Source: JAFARZ01 sp035651595
Lineage (GTDB): Bacteria; Actinomycetota; Actinomycetes; Streptosporangiales; Streptosporangiaceae
Assembly (NCBI GenBank): GCA_035651595.1
Contig: DASRFJ010000043.1
Coordinates: 1 to 64,000, forward strand
DNA length: 64,000 bases
Direction of reading: 5' to 3'
Of the stretch, positions 1 through 8,397 are shown piece by piece. The position numbers were made by a program, and so were the translations under genes. Position 1 is the first letter of the stretch, and each line of letters opens with the position of its first letter. Under the pieces are notes generated by a model that saw nothing but the letters and a program-made list of their open reading frames with translations, was not told the origin of the DNA and searched no databases.

Positions 1-2626
1 GTCGGAGAAACAGACGCCGGAACTCGTCGGCGCCCCAGACGATGAACGGGAATGGCGCGACGGTGGCGAGCTGAGCCGGGCTCAGCGCGGCGCTGCCGAA
101 GACACCCTGGAGGGCCGGCAGGTAGATCAGCGCCGCGGCGAAGACGAGCGCGACAGCGATGCCGGCGAGCAGCGGACGGTTGCTGAACACTCCCACCTGC
201 CGCAGCGTCGCGTGGTCGGTGCGGACCGCGAACGCGGTCCCGATCTGGCAGGCGACGATGCCCAGCCACGCCACGGTGGTGGCCTGGCGGTACGCGTGGT
301 TCATCGGAGTACCGGGCCCGGTGGGAACACCGGAGTGCCAGCCCGCGTGCCGGAGGGTGAGGAAGAACGCGGCCATCACCAGCGTGGCCGAGATCACGCC
401 GAGAAATGCCCATGCTCTGGCCAGCATCCTGGCGCTGATCACGCCCTGCCCGCGCGGCCGCGGCGGGCGGTCCATGAGTCCGGGTTCGGCGGGTTCGCGG
501 CTGAGCGCGAGCGCGGGCAGGGTGTCGGTACCGAGGTCGATGGCGAGGATCTGCATCACGGTGAGCGGCAGCGGTATGGCGCCGCCGGCCAGCGCGAAGA
601 TGAGGAACGGCAGTACTTCCGGCACGGCGTGGGTGAAGATGTAGCAGATGAACTTGCGGACGTTGTCGTAGACCCGGCGGCCGGCCTCCACCGCGGCGGC
701 AATCGTGGCGAAATTGTCGTCGGTGAGCACCATCGTGGCGGCTTCGCGCGCGACGTCGGTCCCCGAGCGGCCCATCGCGATGCCGATGTCGGCGCGGCGC
801 AGCGCGGGGGCGTCGTTCACTCCGTCCCCGGTCATCGCCACGACCTTCCCGGACGCGCGCAGCGCGTCGGCGATCCGCAGTTTCGCCTCCGGTGAGCTGC
901 GGGCGAAGACCACCTCGTCCTCGGTGCTGAGCACAGCGTCCAGGTCCGGCTCACTCATGGCGTCCAGATCGCTCCCGTTCACCACCCGCAGCCCGCCGGC
1001 GCCGATACCCACCTGTCCGGCGATCGCCGCGGCGGTGAGGCCGTTGTCGCCGGTGACGATGTGCACCTTGATGCCCGCGCGGTGAACTCTCGCGATCGCC
1101 ACGGGTACCTCTGGCCGAGGCGGGTCGAGCATCGCGACCAGGCCGGTCAGGCACAGATCGCGTTCGGCGTCCGCGCGATGCTCGGGGATCATCGTCCCCT
1201 CGCCGAGGCAGCGGTGGGCCAAGGCGAGGACGCGCAGTCCTAGCTGGGTGTACGCATCCAAGGCGACGGCCGCGCGAGCCTGGTCCTCGGGCGCGATGGC
1301 GCAGCGCGCGAGCACCTCCTCGGGCGCACCCTTGGTGTGGATGACAAGGCCGGTGTCCGTTTCGTCGACGGTGGTCATGAGCTTGAGCGCTGGATCGAAC
1401 CGGAACAGTGCCCTCCGGCGGTTCTCCCGATGGCTGAGGGATACGTCGGCGCCGTGTGCGGCGGCGAATTCCAGCAGCGCGATCTCGGTCGGATCGCCGG
1501 TCGCGGCGTGGGTGCCGTCGGCCAGCTCGGCGGTGCTGCACTCGGCCGCCGCCGCGGCCAGCGTGTCCTGGTCACCATCCGGGCTCCACGCCATCGTGAC
1601 GTGCATCTTGTTCTGGGTGAGCGTGCCGGTCTTGTCGGTGCAGATGACCGATGTGGAGCCGAGCGTCTCAACCGCGGACAGGCGCTTGACCAGGGCGCCG
1701 CGCCGGGCCATGTCGCGTACGCCGACCGCCAGCGCGAGCGTGATCGTCGGCAGCAGCCCTTCCGGGACGTTCGCGACCAGCAGGCCGATGGCGAAGCTGA
1801 TCGCGGCGGCGAACGTCAGCCCGGCGGCCAGGCCGATCGGCAGGAACGCGATGCCGGCCCCGACCGCCACGAACGCGATCAGCCGGGCGACCCGTTTGAC
1901 TTGACGCTCGAGCGGGCTCTCGTCTCGCCCGACGCGCTGGCTGAGTGCGGCGATGCGGCCAAGCTCAGTCCGCATCCCGGTCGCGGTGACCACGGCGCGT
2001 GCCCCGCCACCGGTGCATTCGGTACCGCTGAACACCAGGTCGGCGGCCTCGAGTAGCGGGGTGCGCCCGTCCGGAGCGTCCGCCGACCGGACGACCGGGA
2101 CCGATTCGCCGGTGAGGGTCGACATGTCCAGCTCTACGCTGCCCGTGACCAGGCGGGCATCCGCGCAGACGCGTTCTCCTTCTTCGATGAGGACGATGTC
2201 GCCAGGGACCAGCGTTCGCGCGTCGACGTCGAGCCGTGCGCCGTCCCGCAGCACCCGGGCCCGCTCGGGCAAGAAGGCGGCCAGCGCCTCGACCGCACGC
2301 TCAGCCTGTAGCTCCTGGGCGAAGGAGAAGCTCGCGTTCAGCACGATCACCGCGGCCACGGCGATCCCCAGCCGTCCCGATCCGCTGACCCATGCGAGCA
2401 CGGCGGCCGCGGCCAGCAGGACCGCCAGCGGATGGGTGAACTGGCGCGCCAGCTCACCGGGCCAGCGCCGCCCGCCGCGGCGGGTGAGCTCGTTCGGGCC
2501 GGAGACCTCCAGACGCCGCGTCGCCTCCCGGCCCGACAGCCCGTTCTCAGTGGTCCGCAGGTCGCGGAACAGCTGGTTCAGCGGTTCGAGCGGATCGGTT
2601 TCCGCCAGGTCGGCAACGAGGCTCAT
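1..2626 (-). CDS. P2-type cation-transporting ATPase (C-terminus cut by window edge)
   Basis: The frame opens at an ATG at 2626 and runs off the window edge without a stop (875 codons seen), so only the last few residues should be missing. It is an integral membrane pump that couples ATP hydrolysis to cation transport. Visible motifs are TGES in the actuator domain (from residue 172), NVPEGLLPT in helix M4, the phosphorylation loop CTDKTGTLT (Asp331), LDPPRPEV, and TGDGVNDAP (from residue 599), followed by C-terminal membrane helices. The M4 motif and the DPPR element look more like the Na+/K+-ATPase (P2C) branch than the SERCA branch, which usually has AAIPEGLP. The ion is therefore not certain. 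The gene starts 4 bp after the stop of the universal stress protein gene, so the two are probably co-transcribed. Confidence 0.93.
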   Translation of the reverse strand, partial: MSLVADLAETDPLEPLNQLFRDLRTTENGLSGREATRRLEVSGPNELTRRGGRRWPGELARQFTHPLAVLLAAAAVLAWVSGSGRLGIAVAAVIVLNASFSFAQELQAERAVEALAAFLPERARVLRDGARLDVDARTLVPGDIVLIEEGERVCADARLVTGSVELDMSTLTGESVPVVRSADAPDGRTPLLEAADLVFSGTECTGGGARAVVTATGMRTELGRIAALSQRVGRDESPLERQVKRVARLIAFVAVGAGIAFLPIGLAAGLTFAAAISFAIGLLVANVPEGLLPTITLALAVGVRDMARRGALVKRLSAVETLGSTSVICTDKTGTLTQNKMHVTMAWSPDGDQDTLAAAAAECSTAELADGTHAATGDPTEIALLEFAAAHGADVSLSHRENRRRALFRFDPALKLMTTVDETDTGLVIHTKGAPEEVLARCAIAPEDQARAAVALDAYTQLGLRVLALAHRCLGEGTMIPEHRADAERDLCLTGLVAMLDPPRPEVPVAIARVHRAGIKVHIVTGDNGLTAAAIAGQVGIGAGGLRVVNGSDLDAMSEPDLDAVLSTEDEVVFARSSPEAKLRIADALRASGKVVAMTGDGVNDAPALRRADIGIAMGRSGTDVAREAATMVLTDDNFATIAAAVEAGRRVYDNVRKFICYIFTHAVPEVLPFLIFALAGGAIPLPLTVMQILAIDLGTDTLPALALSREPAEPGLMDRPPRPRGQGVISARMLARAWAFLGVISATLVMAAFFLTLRHAGWHSGVPTGPGTPMNHAYRQATTVAWLGIVACQIGTAFAVRTDHATLRQVGVFSNRPLLAGIAVALVFAAALIYLPALQGVFGSAALSPAQLATVAPFPFIVWGADEFRRLFLR

Positions 2627-2630
2627 GACG

Positions 2631-3446
2631 TCAACGCCGGACAACCGCTACCGGGCACGGGGCGTGCAGCAGCACGACGTGCGCGACCGGGCCGAGGCTC
2701 ATTCCCGGGAGCCCGCCGCGCCCGCGATTGCCCACGACGACGAGTTGCGCGTCGGCCACGGCGGTCAGCAGCACGGTCCGCGGCGGGCCAGGCGAGACCT
2801 GCCGCACGACGGTCACGTCCGGGCGTTCCTTTTCCTGCTCGGTCATCGCGGCGTCGAACGTCTCTTCCAGCCGGTGCACCCCGCCCAGGGTGCCGATCGC
2901 GTCCGCTGTGGCGCACACCGCGAGCAACGGGACCGCGCGCAGCGCGGCTTCCTCGAACGCGAACGGAATCGCGGCCCGGCAGGCAGCGGAGCCGTCCACC
3001 CCGAGCACGACCGGTCCCGGCGCACTGTTCGGCGGCCGCCAGGGGCCACGCACGACGACGACCGGTACATTGCTTGAGTTGGCAAGCCGCCACGCGACCG
3101 ACCCGATCGGCGCGCCGGACGGCTCCCCGTGGCCAACTGAACTCACCACCACCATCTCGGCGGCAGCGCTGCAGTCGCGGAGCACCTGGGCGGCGGACCC
3201 ATGGACGACGACCTGGCGCACGCGCCCGGGTCCGAGACGGGTTACCGCATACCGGAGCCCGCGCGCCAGAAGCTCGGCACCTTGCTGCTCGGCTGCTGTT
3301 TCCTCCCGCGGTGCCAGCGGGTCGCGTGCCCAGGCCAGGCACGCGGTCAGCGACGTCCCGCGATCGCCGGCTTCGCGGACGGCCCAGCGCAGCGCCTGCT
3401 CGCTCCCCGGTGATCCGTCGTACCCGACCACGATCTCGCGCGTCAT
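2631..3446 (-). CDS. Tandem universal stress protein (UspA family)
   Basis: 271 residues forming two Usp domains (about 1–135 and 145–271), the usual tandem form in Actinobacteria. Each begins with a VVGYDGS/VLGVDGS strand–loop. The second ends in GNRGRGG followed by the HAPCPVAVVRR strand typical of ATP-binding Usp proteins. The first domain's equivalent loop (SVGHGEPSG) is less canonical. These cytoplasmic proteins are linked to stress and dormancy survival and have no single catalytic reaction. The start ATG at 3446 is preceded by GGGAGGTGGG. The P-type ATPase follows 4 bp downstream. In mycobacteria, usp genes and cation-ATPase genes sit together in the hypoxia (DosR) regulon. I see no convincing DosR box here. 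Confidence 0.93.
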   Translation of the reverse strand: MTREIVVGYDGSPGSEQALRWAVREAGDRGTSLTACLAWARDPLAPREETAAEQQGAELLARGLRYAVTRLGPGRVRQVVVHGSAAQVLRDCSAAAEMVVVSSVGHGEPSGAPIGSVAWRLANSSNVPVVVVRGPWRPPNSAPGPVVLGVDGSAACRAAIPFAFEEAALRAVPLLAVCATADAIGTLGGVHRLEETFDAAMTEQEKERPDVTVVRQVSPGPPRTVLLTAVADAQLVVVGNRGRGGLPGMSLGPVAHVVLLHAPCPVAVVRR

Positions 3447-3615
3447 GGCCCACCTCCCGCCTGCACGGCTACGCCTTCAGCATTTCCGCGCCGGCGGCAG
3501 GTCCGCAGAGGCTAACGGCCCGACAGGCCGGGACCCGAGGGCCGCACGTGATGACCTTCGTACCTACGGGGGCAGCGCGGCGCCTTCCTAGCGTGAAGCT
3601 GAGGAGGACGCCGTC

Positions 3616-4338
3616 ATGGCTACTGATCTGCAGCCCCAGGGTGTGCCGGCCTCGCCGGCCCCGGCCGCGGAACTGCCCGGCTGGACGGGTGGACGCGTCG
3701 CCGCGCTGGTCGCGGGCACCCTCCTCGCCCTTGTGTGTTTCGGGCTGCTGGCCGGTTCGGCGTTTCTGACCTGGGCGGACCTGACCGTCATGCGCAACGG
3801 CTACCTGACCGTCGGCAGCGGGAGCTATGCCACGTCCGGCTACGCGCTGGCCAGCGACCCGGTCGAGCTACGCGACGGCTGGGGGTGGCTCGGCCGGATC
3901 GTCGGCGATGTCCGCATCGAGGTCACCTCGGCCAACCCGGCCAAGCAGATCTTCGTCGCGATCGGCCCGGCGGACGACGTCTCCCGGTACCTGGATGGGG
4001 TCAGCTATGCCGCAGTGTCCGCGGTCGGCGACCCGACCGCCGCCGAGCACACGGGCTCGGTGGTCCCCGCCCCTCCAGGCCGGGCAGTGAAATGGGCCGC
4101 CCATGTCACCGGCACCGGGACGCAGGCTCTGCGCTGGACCACGCGAAGCGGGACATGGATGGCGATCGTGATGAACCCGGACGGCTCGAAGGGAGTAACG
4201 GCGCGATTTCAGCTGGCGGTCTCCTCGCCGGTCCTGCCGGCGCTGGCGGCTGAACTGCTTGCCGCCGCATTCTTCGTGGGCTGGCCGGCCGCCTTGCTGA
4301 TCATCGTGCCGGTCCGTCGCGTCGCACGAGGGGGGTAA
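3616..4338 (+). CDS. Two-helix membrane protein of unknown function
   Basis: 240 residues. A Pro/Ala-rich cytoplasmic start is followed by a hydrophobic helix (about 29–52), an extracytoplasmic domain of roughly 140 residues with many Gly, Ser and Thr, and a second helix near the C-terminus (about 205–230) ending in Arg-rich sequence. The start ATG at 3616 has the upstream sequence AGGAGGACGCCGTC. The gene is transcribed divergently from the usp–ATPase pair, with about 170 bp between them. I recognise no named family. The helix–loop–helix layout suggests a domain displayed outside the membrane. Confidence 0.7.
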   Translation: MATDLQPQGVPASPAPAAELPGWTGGRVAALVAGTLLALVCFGLLAGSAFLTWADLTVMRNGYLTVGSGSYATSGYALASDPVELRDGWGWLGRIVGDVRIEVTSANPAKQIFVAIGPADDVSRYLDGVSYAAVSAVGDPTAAEHTGSVVPAPPGRAVKWAAHVTGTGTQALRWTTRSGTWMAIVMNPDGSKGVTARFQLAVSSPVLPALAAELLAAAFFVGWPAALLIIVPVRRVARGG

Positions 4339-4395
4339 CGAGAATGGCCTGGTTCCTGATCGTTGTGGCGGGCGGGGCCGTCAGGGCCCGGGGAA

Positions 4396-4935
4396 TCACG
4401 AGGCGCACTCACCGCGGCCGTCAGCGGGTATGCCATAACCGGCAATTCGCTGGTGCGTTCCGCCGAATAGAACCACGGGGTCCTGGCTGTCGTCGCAGAC
4501 GTACCATTGCGGCCGGCCGAGCACCAGCGTGTGGTCCGCTGCCGGGAACAACTGCTCCAGCTCACAAACGAGGGCAGCCATGGCATCCTCGAGGATCGGG
4601 ACGCTGTCCTGCAGCCGGTATGGTACGTCAGCGAACCGGTCAGTATGGGGCTCGGCGAACCTGCCCGCGAGGCCGCGGTGCCGCCAGGACAGTACATTGA
4701 CGCCGAATGCTCCATGCTCCGCAATTGCGCTTAGCGTGCGGCTCTGCCGAGACAGGGAGATGAGAACGAGTGGTGGGTTCAGCGAGACGGAGAAGAACGC
4801 CGTGACCGTACAGCCTGCGGGGTGGCCGTCGCGGCAGGCTGTGACGATTGCCGCGCCGCCGGGCCAGTTCCGCATGAACTGCCGCAGGCCGGAGCTGGTG
4901 ACCTCGGGCAGGGCGGGTCTGGTAACCGTCGTCAT
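4396..4935 (-). CDS. Flavin reductase-like FMN-binding protein, last gene of the RiPP-like cassette
   Basis: 179 residues from the ATG at 4935 (MTTVTRPALPEV). A longer upstream frame exists, but this start overlaps the stop of the TPR gene by 4 nt (ATGA), a translational-coupling arrangement. The sequence follows the flavin-reductase-like split-barrel family: an early FMRNWPGGAAIVTA segment, GCTVTAFFSVSLNPPLVLISL for the FMN phosphate region, and GAFGVNVLS. Members reduce FMN/FAD with NAD(P)H or bind FMN for a partner oxygenase. Its coupling to a metallopeptidase and TPR protein suggests it supplies redox chemistry to that cassette. This is inference; the family is broad. Confidence 0.85.
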   Translation of the reverse strand: MTTVTRPALPEVTSSGLRQFMRNWPGGAAIVTACRDGHPAGCTVTAFFSVSLNPPLVLISLSRQSRTLSAIAEHGAFGVNVLSWRHRGLAGRFAEPHTDRFADVPYRLQDSVPILEDAMAALVCELEQLFPAADHTLVLGRPQWYVCDDSQDPVVLFGGTHQRIAGYGIPADGRGECAS

Positions 4936-7010
4936 GGCGTAACGGCTGCTTCTGCGTGATCTGCAGCTGCACGGTCGGCTCGGCATTCTTTCTGTTGCGC
5001 GAGGAGTTCCTCGATGTCCGCGCCGGGTAGCCCGAGTGCTCTCTCGTAGTCCGCTATGGCGGCGTCCCACCGGTGTGCCGCCTGGTAGGTGCGTGCGCGG
5101 TTGTACAGCAGGTCTGGATCGTCGCCTGCCGATTCGATGGCCTGGGTCAGATCGTTCACAGCGGCGGCGTAGTCACCGGCCGCATAACCGATAGCCGCAC
5201 GTGCGGCCAGGCTGCCGACGTGGTGTGGGTCGGCGGCCAGCGCAAGGTTGAGGTCGGCCCGCGCTTGGTCGGGCGCTCCCGCTTCAAGGTTGGCCTGGGC
5301 ACGGACACACAGCAGGGAAGGCTGGCCGGGATGGATCAGCAGGCCGTCGTCGACGACCGCTCGCGCACTTGCCAGATCCCCGGTATCCAAGAGCAGGCTG
5401 GACAGATTGACTCGGACGTCGAGTTCTGCCGGCTCGAGGTCGAGAGCCCGGGTGAGGTCTGTGATCGCGCCTTCGAGGTCGCCGGTATCGGTCCGGAGGT
5501 CGGCCCGGTTATAGTGCAGTTCCCAAATCGGCGGCGCGAGGGCCAACGCGGCCGCGTAGTCGGCGGAGGCTCCTTCACTGTCGCCCAGACGCCTGCGCAC
5601 GTCGGCTCGCTCGAAGTAGTAGTCGCCGTAATTCGGGTCAGCGGCGATCACCTCGTCGAAGGCTTGCCGCGCTTCCTCGAGTCTGCCAAACCGTGCCAGC
5701 AGGCTCGCCCGGTTGGCGACGAGGACCGACCGATGCAGCTTGTGAGTGCCGTGGGGCAGTTCTCTATCCAGCCGCTCGCCGCCTTCGGTGACCAGCTTCA
5801 GAGCTCGCTCACCGTTGCCGGAGTGCATTTCCACCAGCGCGAGCGCGTTCTCGTTGAACACCGTGTAGAAGGCCCGTTCCGCCGGATCGGGCCACAGGGA
5901 CGCGATCGCGAGCGCCGTGTTCAGGTACGCCTTGGCCATCGCGTGGTCTTTGCGGCCGTCCACGTGATAGCGCGTGTAGACCATCGCAAGCGCATAGCTG
6001 TTCGCGAGCTGAGCCTCCGGCAGCGACAGCGTACGGCGCACTTCGAGGTACAGGCTCTCCGCCTGCTCGGCGTTTCCGAGAAGGGCCTGCGCATTTGCCG
6101 TCATGCCGGTGAGGTGCCAGAAGACTTCCGGCTGAGCGGCCGGATCGATGATCGCGCGCCCGCGCATGCCGTTTTCCAACGTCGCGTGGTAAAAGCCGTT
6201 GATCTGGGCGACACCGCCGGCGTGCAGCAGTGCCCGGACGCCGGCGCCGGCGGGATCGCTGCCGTGCTCGAGATGGTACGGGATCGCGCCGAGCACCGAA
6301 CCCGGCTCATCGAGACCGCGCAGCACCTCGGCACGCGTGTCATGGAGAGCAGCCCGGTGGGCGGGCGGATCGTCCTCGTACGCGGCGATCTCCGCCGGGT
6401 CGTCGCTCGTGCCGTCCGATTCAATGTATGCATGGAGCAGTTCCTGATGGCTGCGCGGCGTCACGGGAAACGAGGGCGCGACCTGGTTGAGCTTGCGGGC
6501 ATGGGTATGCAGCGCGGCCAGCAGCTCATCGGTGACATGATCCGAATGGGTGCCGATATGCAATGTGATCAGGGATGCGGCGCGCCGCAGCAGGATGGCC
6601 AGGAATTCCTGGTCTGTATGGTCGGCTTCGTCCACGTTGCGGAACGACAGGGTCAGCGGGCCGGCTGGGCCGTTGGCGCACGAGCGGAGGAAGTCGATAA
6701 TGCCGTGCGTCACCTGTCGTGTCCGGCCGACCGCATAGATCCGGGTGCGCTCGAGCCCGCTCGCCAAAGTGGTGAGCGTGTCCGGCACCGGACCGGTGAA
6801 GGTCTCTAGGTCCGGAGCGACGACCAGTATCTCGAGCGCGTGCTCGCGAGCCAGCGCGGGTTCGCGGGCGGACACCCTGGGAACCAGAGTCCGCAGCAAA
6901 GCCGACGTCCCGGTATACGGACCCCGTAGCAGCCGGTGGCAGTCGACCTCGACGTCCGCGATCTCCTGACTCACTGAGCGCGGGCTGACAAGCCACAGGT
7001 GTTCGCTCAC
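4932..7010 (-). CDS. TPR protein with an N-terminal STAND/AAA-like region, RiPP-like cassette
   Basis: 692 residues. The start is the GTG at 7010, whose bases overlap the TGA of the M50 gene (GTGA), with AAAGGA shortly upstream. The C-terminal half (about 430–680) is a run of tetratricopeptide repeats with the pattern A..dy..Al.l.P. The N-terminal 200 residues contain a segment resembling the Walker B region of STAND/LAL ATPases (TLSFRNVDEAD then QEFLAILLRR). I see no Walker A P-loop, so this looks like a nucleotide-binding fold that has lost ATP binding, or an unrelated fold. A scaffold role, bringing the peptide and the membrane peptidase together, is plausible. Function is not known to me. 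Confidence 0.85.
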   Translation of the reverse strand: MSEHLWLVSPRSVSQEIADVEVDCHRLLRGPYTGTSALLRTLVPRVSAREPALAREHALEILVVAPDLETFTGPVPDTLTTLASGLERTRIYAVGRTRQVTHGIIDFLRSCANGPAGPLTLSFRNVDEADHTDQEFLAILLRRAASLITLHIGTHSDHVTDELLAALHTHARKLNQVAPSFPVTPRSHQELLHAYIESDGTSDDPAEIAAYEDDPPAHRAALHDTRAEVLRGLDEPGSVLGAIPYHLEHGSDPAGAGVRALLHAGGVAQINGFYHATLENGMRGRAIIDPAAQPEVFWHLTGMTANAQALLGNAEQAESLYLEVRRTLSLPEAQLANSYALAMVYTRYHVDGRKDHAMAKAYLNTALAIASLWPDPAERAFYTVFNENALALVEMHSGNGERALKLVTEGGERLDRELPHGTHKLHRSVLVANRASLLARFGRLEEARQAFDEVIAADPNYGDYYFERADVRRRLGDSEGASADYAAALALAPPIWELHYNRADLRTDTGDLEGAITDLTRALDLEPAELDVRVNLSSLLLDTGDLASARAVVDDGLLIHPGQPSLLCVRAQANLEAGAPDQARADLNLALAADPHHVGSLAARAAIGYAAGDYAAAVNDLTQAIESAGDDPDLLYNRARTYQAAHRWDAAIADYERALGLPGADIEELLAQQKECRADRAAADHAEAAVTP

Positions 7011-8245
7011 GGCGGCGTTCCTTTCTCGGGTAGCGGCTTCCCTTCCGGCCGCCGGCGGGCGGTACGGCGCCCGAGCAGTCCGCCGAGGAAGGGCAAGATG
7101 ACGAGCTGGGTCACGATCAGGACCAGCGCGAGGGCGGAATCCCAGAACCTCGGGGCGTTACCGGTCCCATGGGCGACTCCCGACGCCAGGAGCCGGGCGA
7201 ACTCGACCAGTACTGGCACTACGCCGACGGCGGCTAGGGCGAGCAGCGATACCGTGCCGATCACGGTCAGCAGCGCGAACCAGGGCGCGAAGAGCTGGTC
7301 CCGGGGGGTCCACACCTGTTCGCTCGCATCCGCCGGGTGCTGGTTCCGGTGTGTGACACGGCCCAATCGGCCGAGCCTGCGGCGGATGTACGCGGCGGAG
7401 GCCCCGGCCAGGTCGGTACAGCCGAGTGCGGTGCTCAGCGCGAAGTACGGATCGGTACGCAGGAAGACGAACAGTTGCCAGACCACTCGCAGCAAGACGG
7501 GGTACGCGATCGCAAGCGCCAGCCGACCTGGCCAAGCCAGGGAACCGTTGCTCATGGTGCACGCAGCGATGAGGGTGAGCACGCCGAAGACCGTGACGTC
7601 GGCGAGCATACCGGCGAAGAACGGCAGGTAGCGTTGCCGGCGCGGCAGGCCGAGCAACCCATCCAGGTGAGTCTCGGCGACGAGGTAATAGAGCCTGCGG
7701 TTCACACCTAGCCGCGACGGGATGCCACGCCGCCTTCCGGCCAGCATGTGGAATCCCTCGTGCAACAGGACCGGCGGTATCTGAGCGAACACAAGCATGA
7801 GGTCCGTGACAATCAGCGACGGTACGAAGAACACATTGCCTGGTCTGGGCCGGAGCAGCGGATAGCGTGCCGTTACGGCGATCGTGGCGATCGCGATGGT
7901 CGCGTACACCGCCCATGCCGCCGGGGAGAACAGTGCCCGGCCTAGCCGCTGGAACCTGACTGGACCCGACGAGGCATGCCTTTGGCCAGTCACCACAAAG
8001 CCGAGCTCATGCAGCGTGGCGACGAAGTCGGGAATGTCGACCGACTCGCCGAACGTGGCCTGATACCAGTCCGCGGCATCCGCCACCGGCATCCCGTCGG
8101 CCAGGTGGCGGAGCAGATCGGCCCCGTCCGCGGGGAAGACCGCGTAAGACTCGGCCTCCGCGCAGCCCACCATGACGCCGTCACTCTCGGCCACGAAGCT
8201 GAGCGGATGCAATGTCAGACGCGTTTGGAGCATGTCCTGTCCCAT
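7007..8245 (-). CDS. M50-type membrane zinc metallopeptidase with N-terminal PqqD-like (RRE) region
   Basis: 412 residues. Residues 1–87 follow the PqqD-like pattern (LHPLSFVAESDG, a central FPADGADLLRHLADG, then FVATLHELGFV), the fold used to bind RiPP leader peptides. The rest is polytopic, with the zinc motif HEGFH at 162–166 in a hydrophobic helix, HLDG about 30 residues later, and TDPYFAL at 264–270, the acidic partner motif seen in M50 'putative peptide zinc metalloprotease' proteins. It should sit in the membrane and cut, or help export, a small peptide. The gene lies 62 nt after a 29-codon peptide gene with a hairpin between, and overlaps the TPR gene (GTGA). An alternative start is the ATG at 8233. 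Confidence 0.88.
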   Translation of the reverse strand: MGQDMLQTRLTLHPLSFVAESDGVMVGCAEAESYAVFPADGADLLRHLADGMPVADAADWYQATFGESVDIPDFVATLHELGFVVTGQRHASSGPVRFQRLGRALFSPAAWAVYATIAIATIAVTARYPLLRPRPGNVFFVPSLIVTDLMLVFAQIPPVLLHEGFHMLAGRRRGIPSRLGVNRRLYYLVAETHLDGLLGLPRRQRYLPFFAGMLADVTVFGVLTLIAACTMSNGSLAWPGRLALAIAYPVLLRVVWQLFVFLRTDPYFALSTALGCTDLAGASAAYIRRRLGRLGRVTHRNQHPADASEQVWTPRDQLFAPWFALLTVIGTVSLLALAAVGVVPVLVEFARLLASGVAHGTGNAPRFWDSALALVLIVTQLVILPFLGGLLGRRTARRRPEGKPLPEKGTPP

Positions 8246-8260
8246 TCCGGTTTCCGCGAC

Positions 8261-8294
8261 GCTGGCCTGTGCGCGCTACGCCGCACAGGCCAGC
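8261..8294 (-). terminator. Perfect 13-bp inverted repeat between precursor peptide and M50 genes
   Basis: Arms at 8261–8273 (GCTGGCCTGTGCG) and 8282–8294 (CGCACAGGCCAGC) are exact reverse complements with an 8-nt loop. The hairpin begins 13 nt after the stop of the small peptide gene and ends 15 nt before the M50 start. There is no T-run, so it is more likely a partial terminator or an mRNA-stabilising structure than a full stop. Such a hairpin just behind a RiPP precursor gene commonly makes the precursor transcript more abundant than those of its modifying enzymes. Confidence 0.75.
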
Positions 8295-8307
8295 AGGGGG
8301 CTGCTTA

Positions 8308-8397
8308 TCAGCCTGGGCAGGCGGCGTGGAGCAGACCGTAAGCGGTAGCCGAGGTCAGCCTGATCGCCCCGGCCTTGCGGACGGTGATCTTCTTCAT
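8308..8397 (-). CDS. 29-residue candidate RiPP precursor peptide
   Basis: A short gene with a very good ribosome site: GGGAGGGAGG ends 8 nt before the ATG at 8397. The peptide begins MKKITVRKAGAIRL, a basic, leader-like stretch, and ends GLLHAACPG with a single Cys three residues from the end. Its middle (TSATAY) is rich in Thr and Ser. It lies directly before, and on the same strand as, an M50 protein with a PqqD-like leader-binding region, and a hairpin follows it. I do not recognise the peptide family. That it is translated is well supported by the RBS and context; that it is post-translationally modified is inference. Confidence 0.7.
   Translation of the reverse strand: MKKITVRKAGAIRLTSATAYGLLHAACPG

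Noticed and set aside
3447..3615. DosR-type box before the usp gene (GGGACC half-site near 3530)
   Set aside because: Only one half-site fits; no 18–20-bp palindrome with the required spacing is present.
5073..6809. A 578-codon plus-strand frame
   Set aside because: Shadow of the TPR gene; no domain pattern, no RBS, and the opposite strand has clear TPR repeats.
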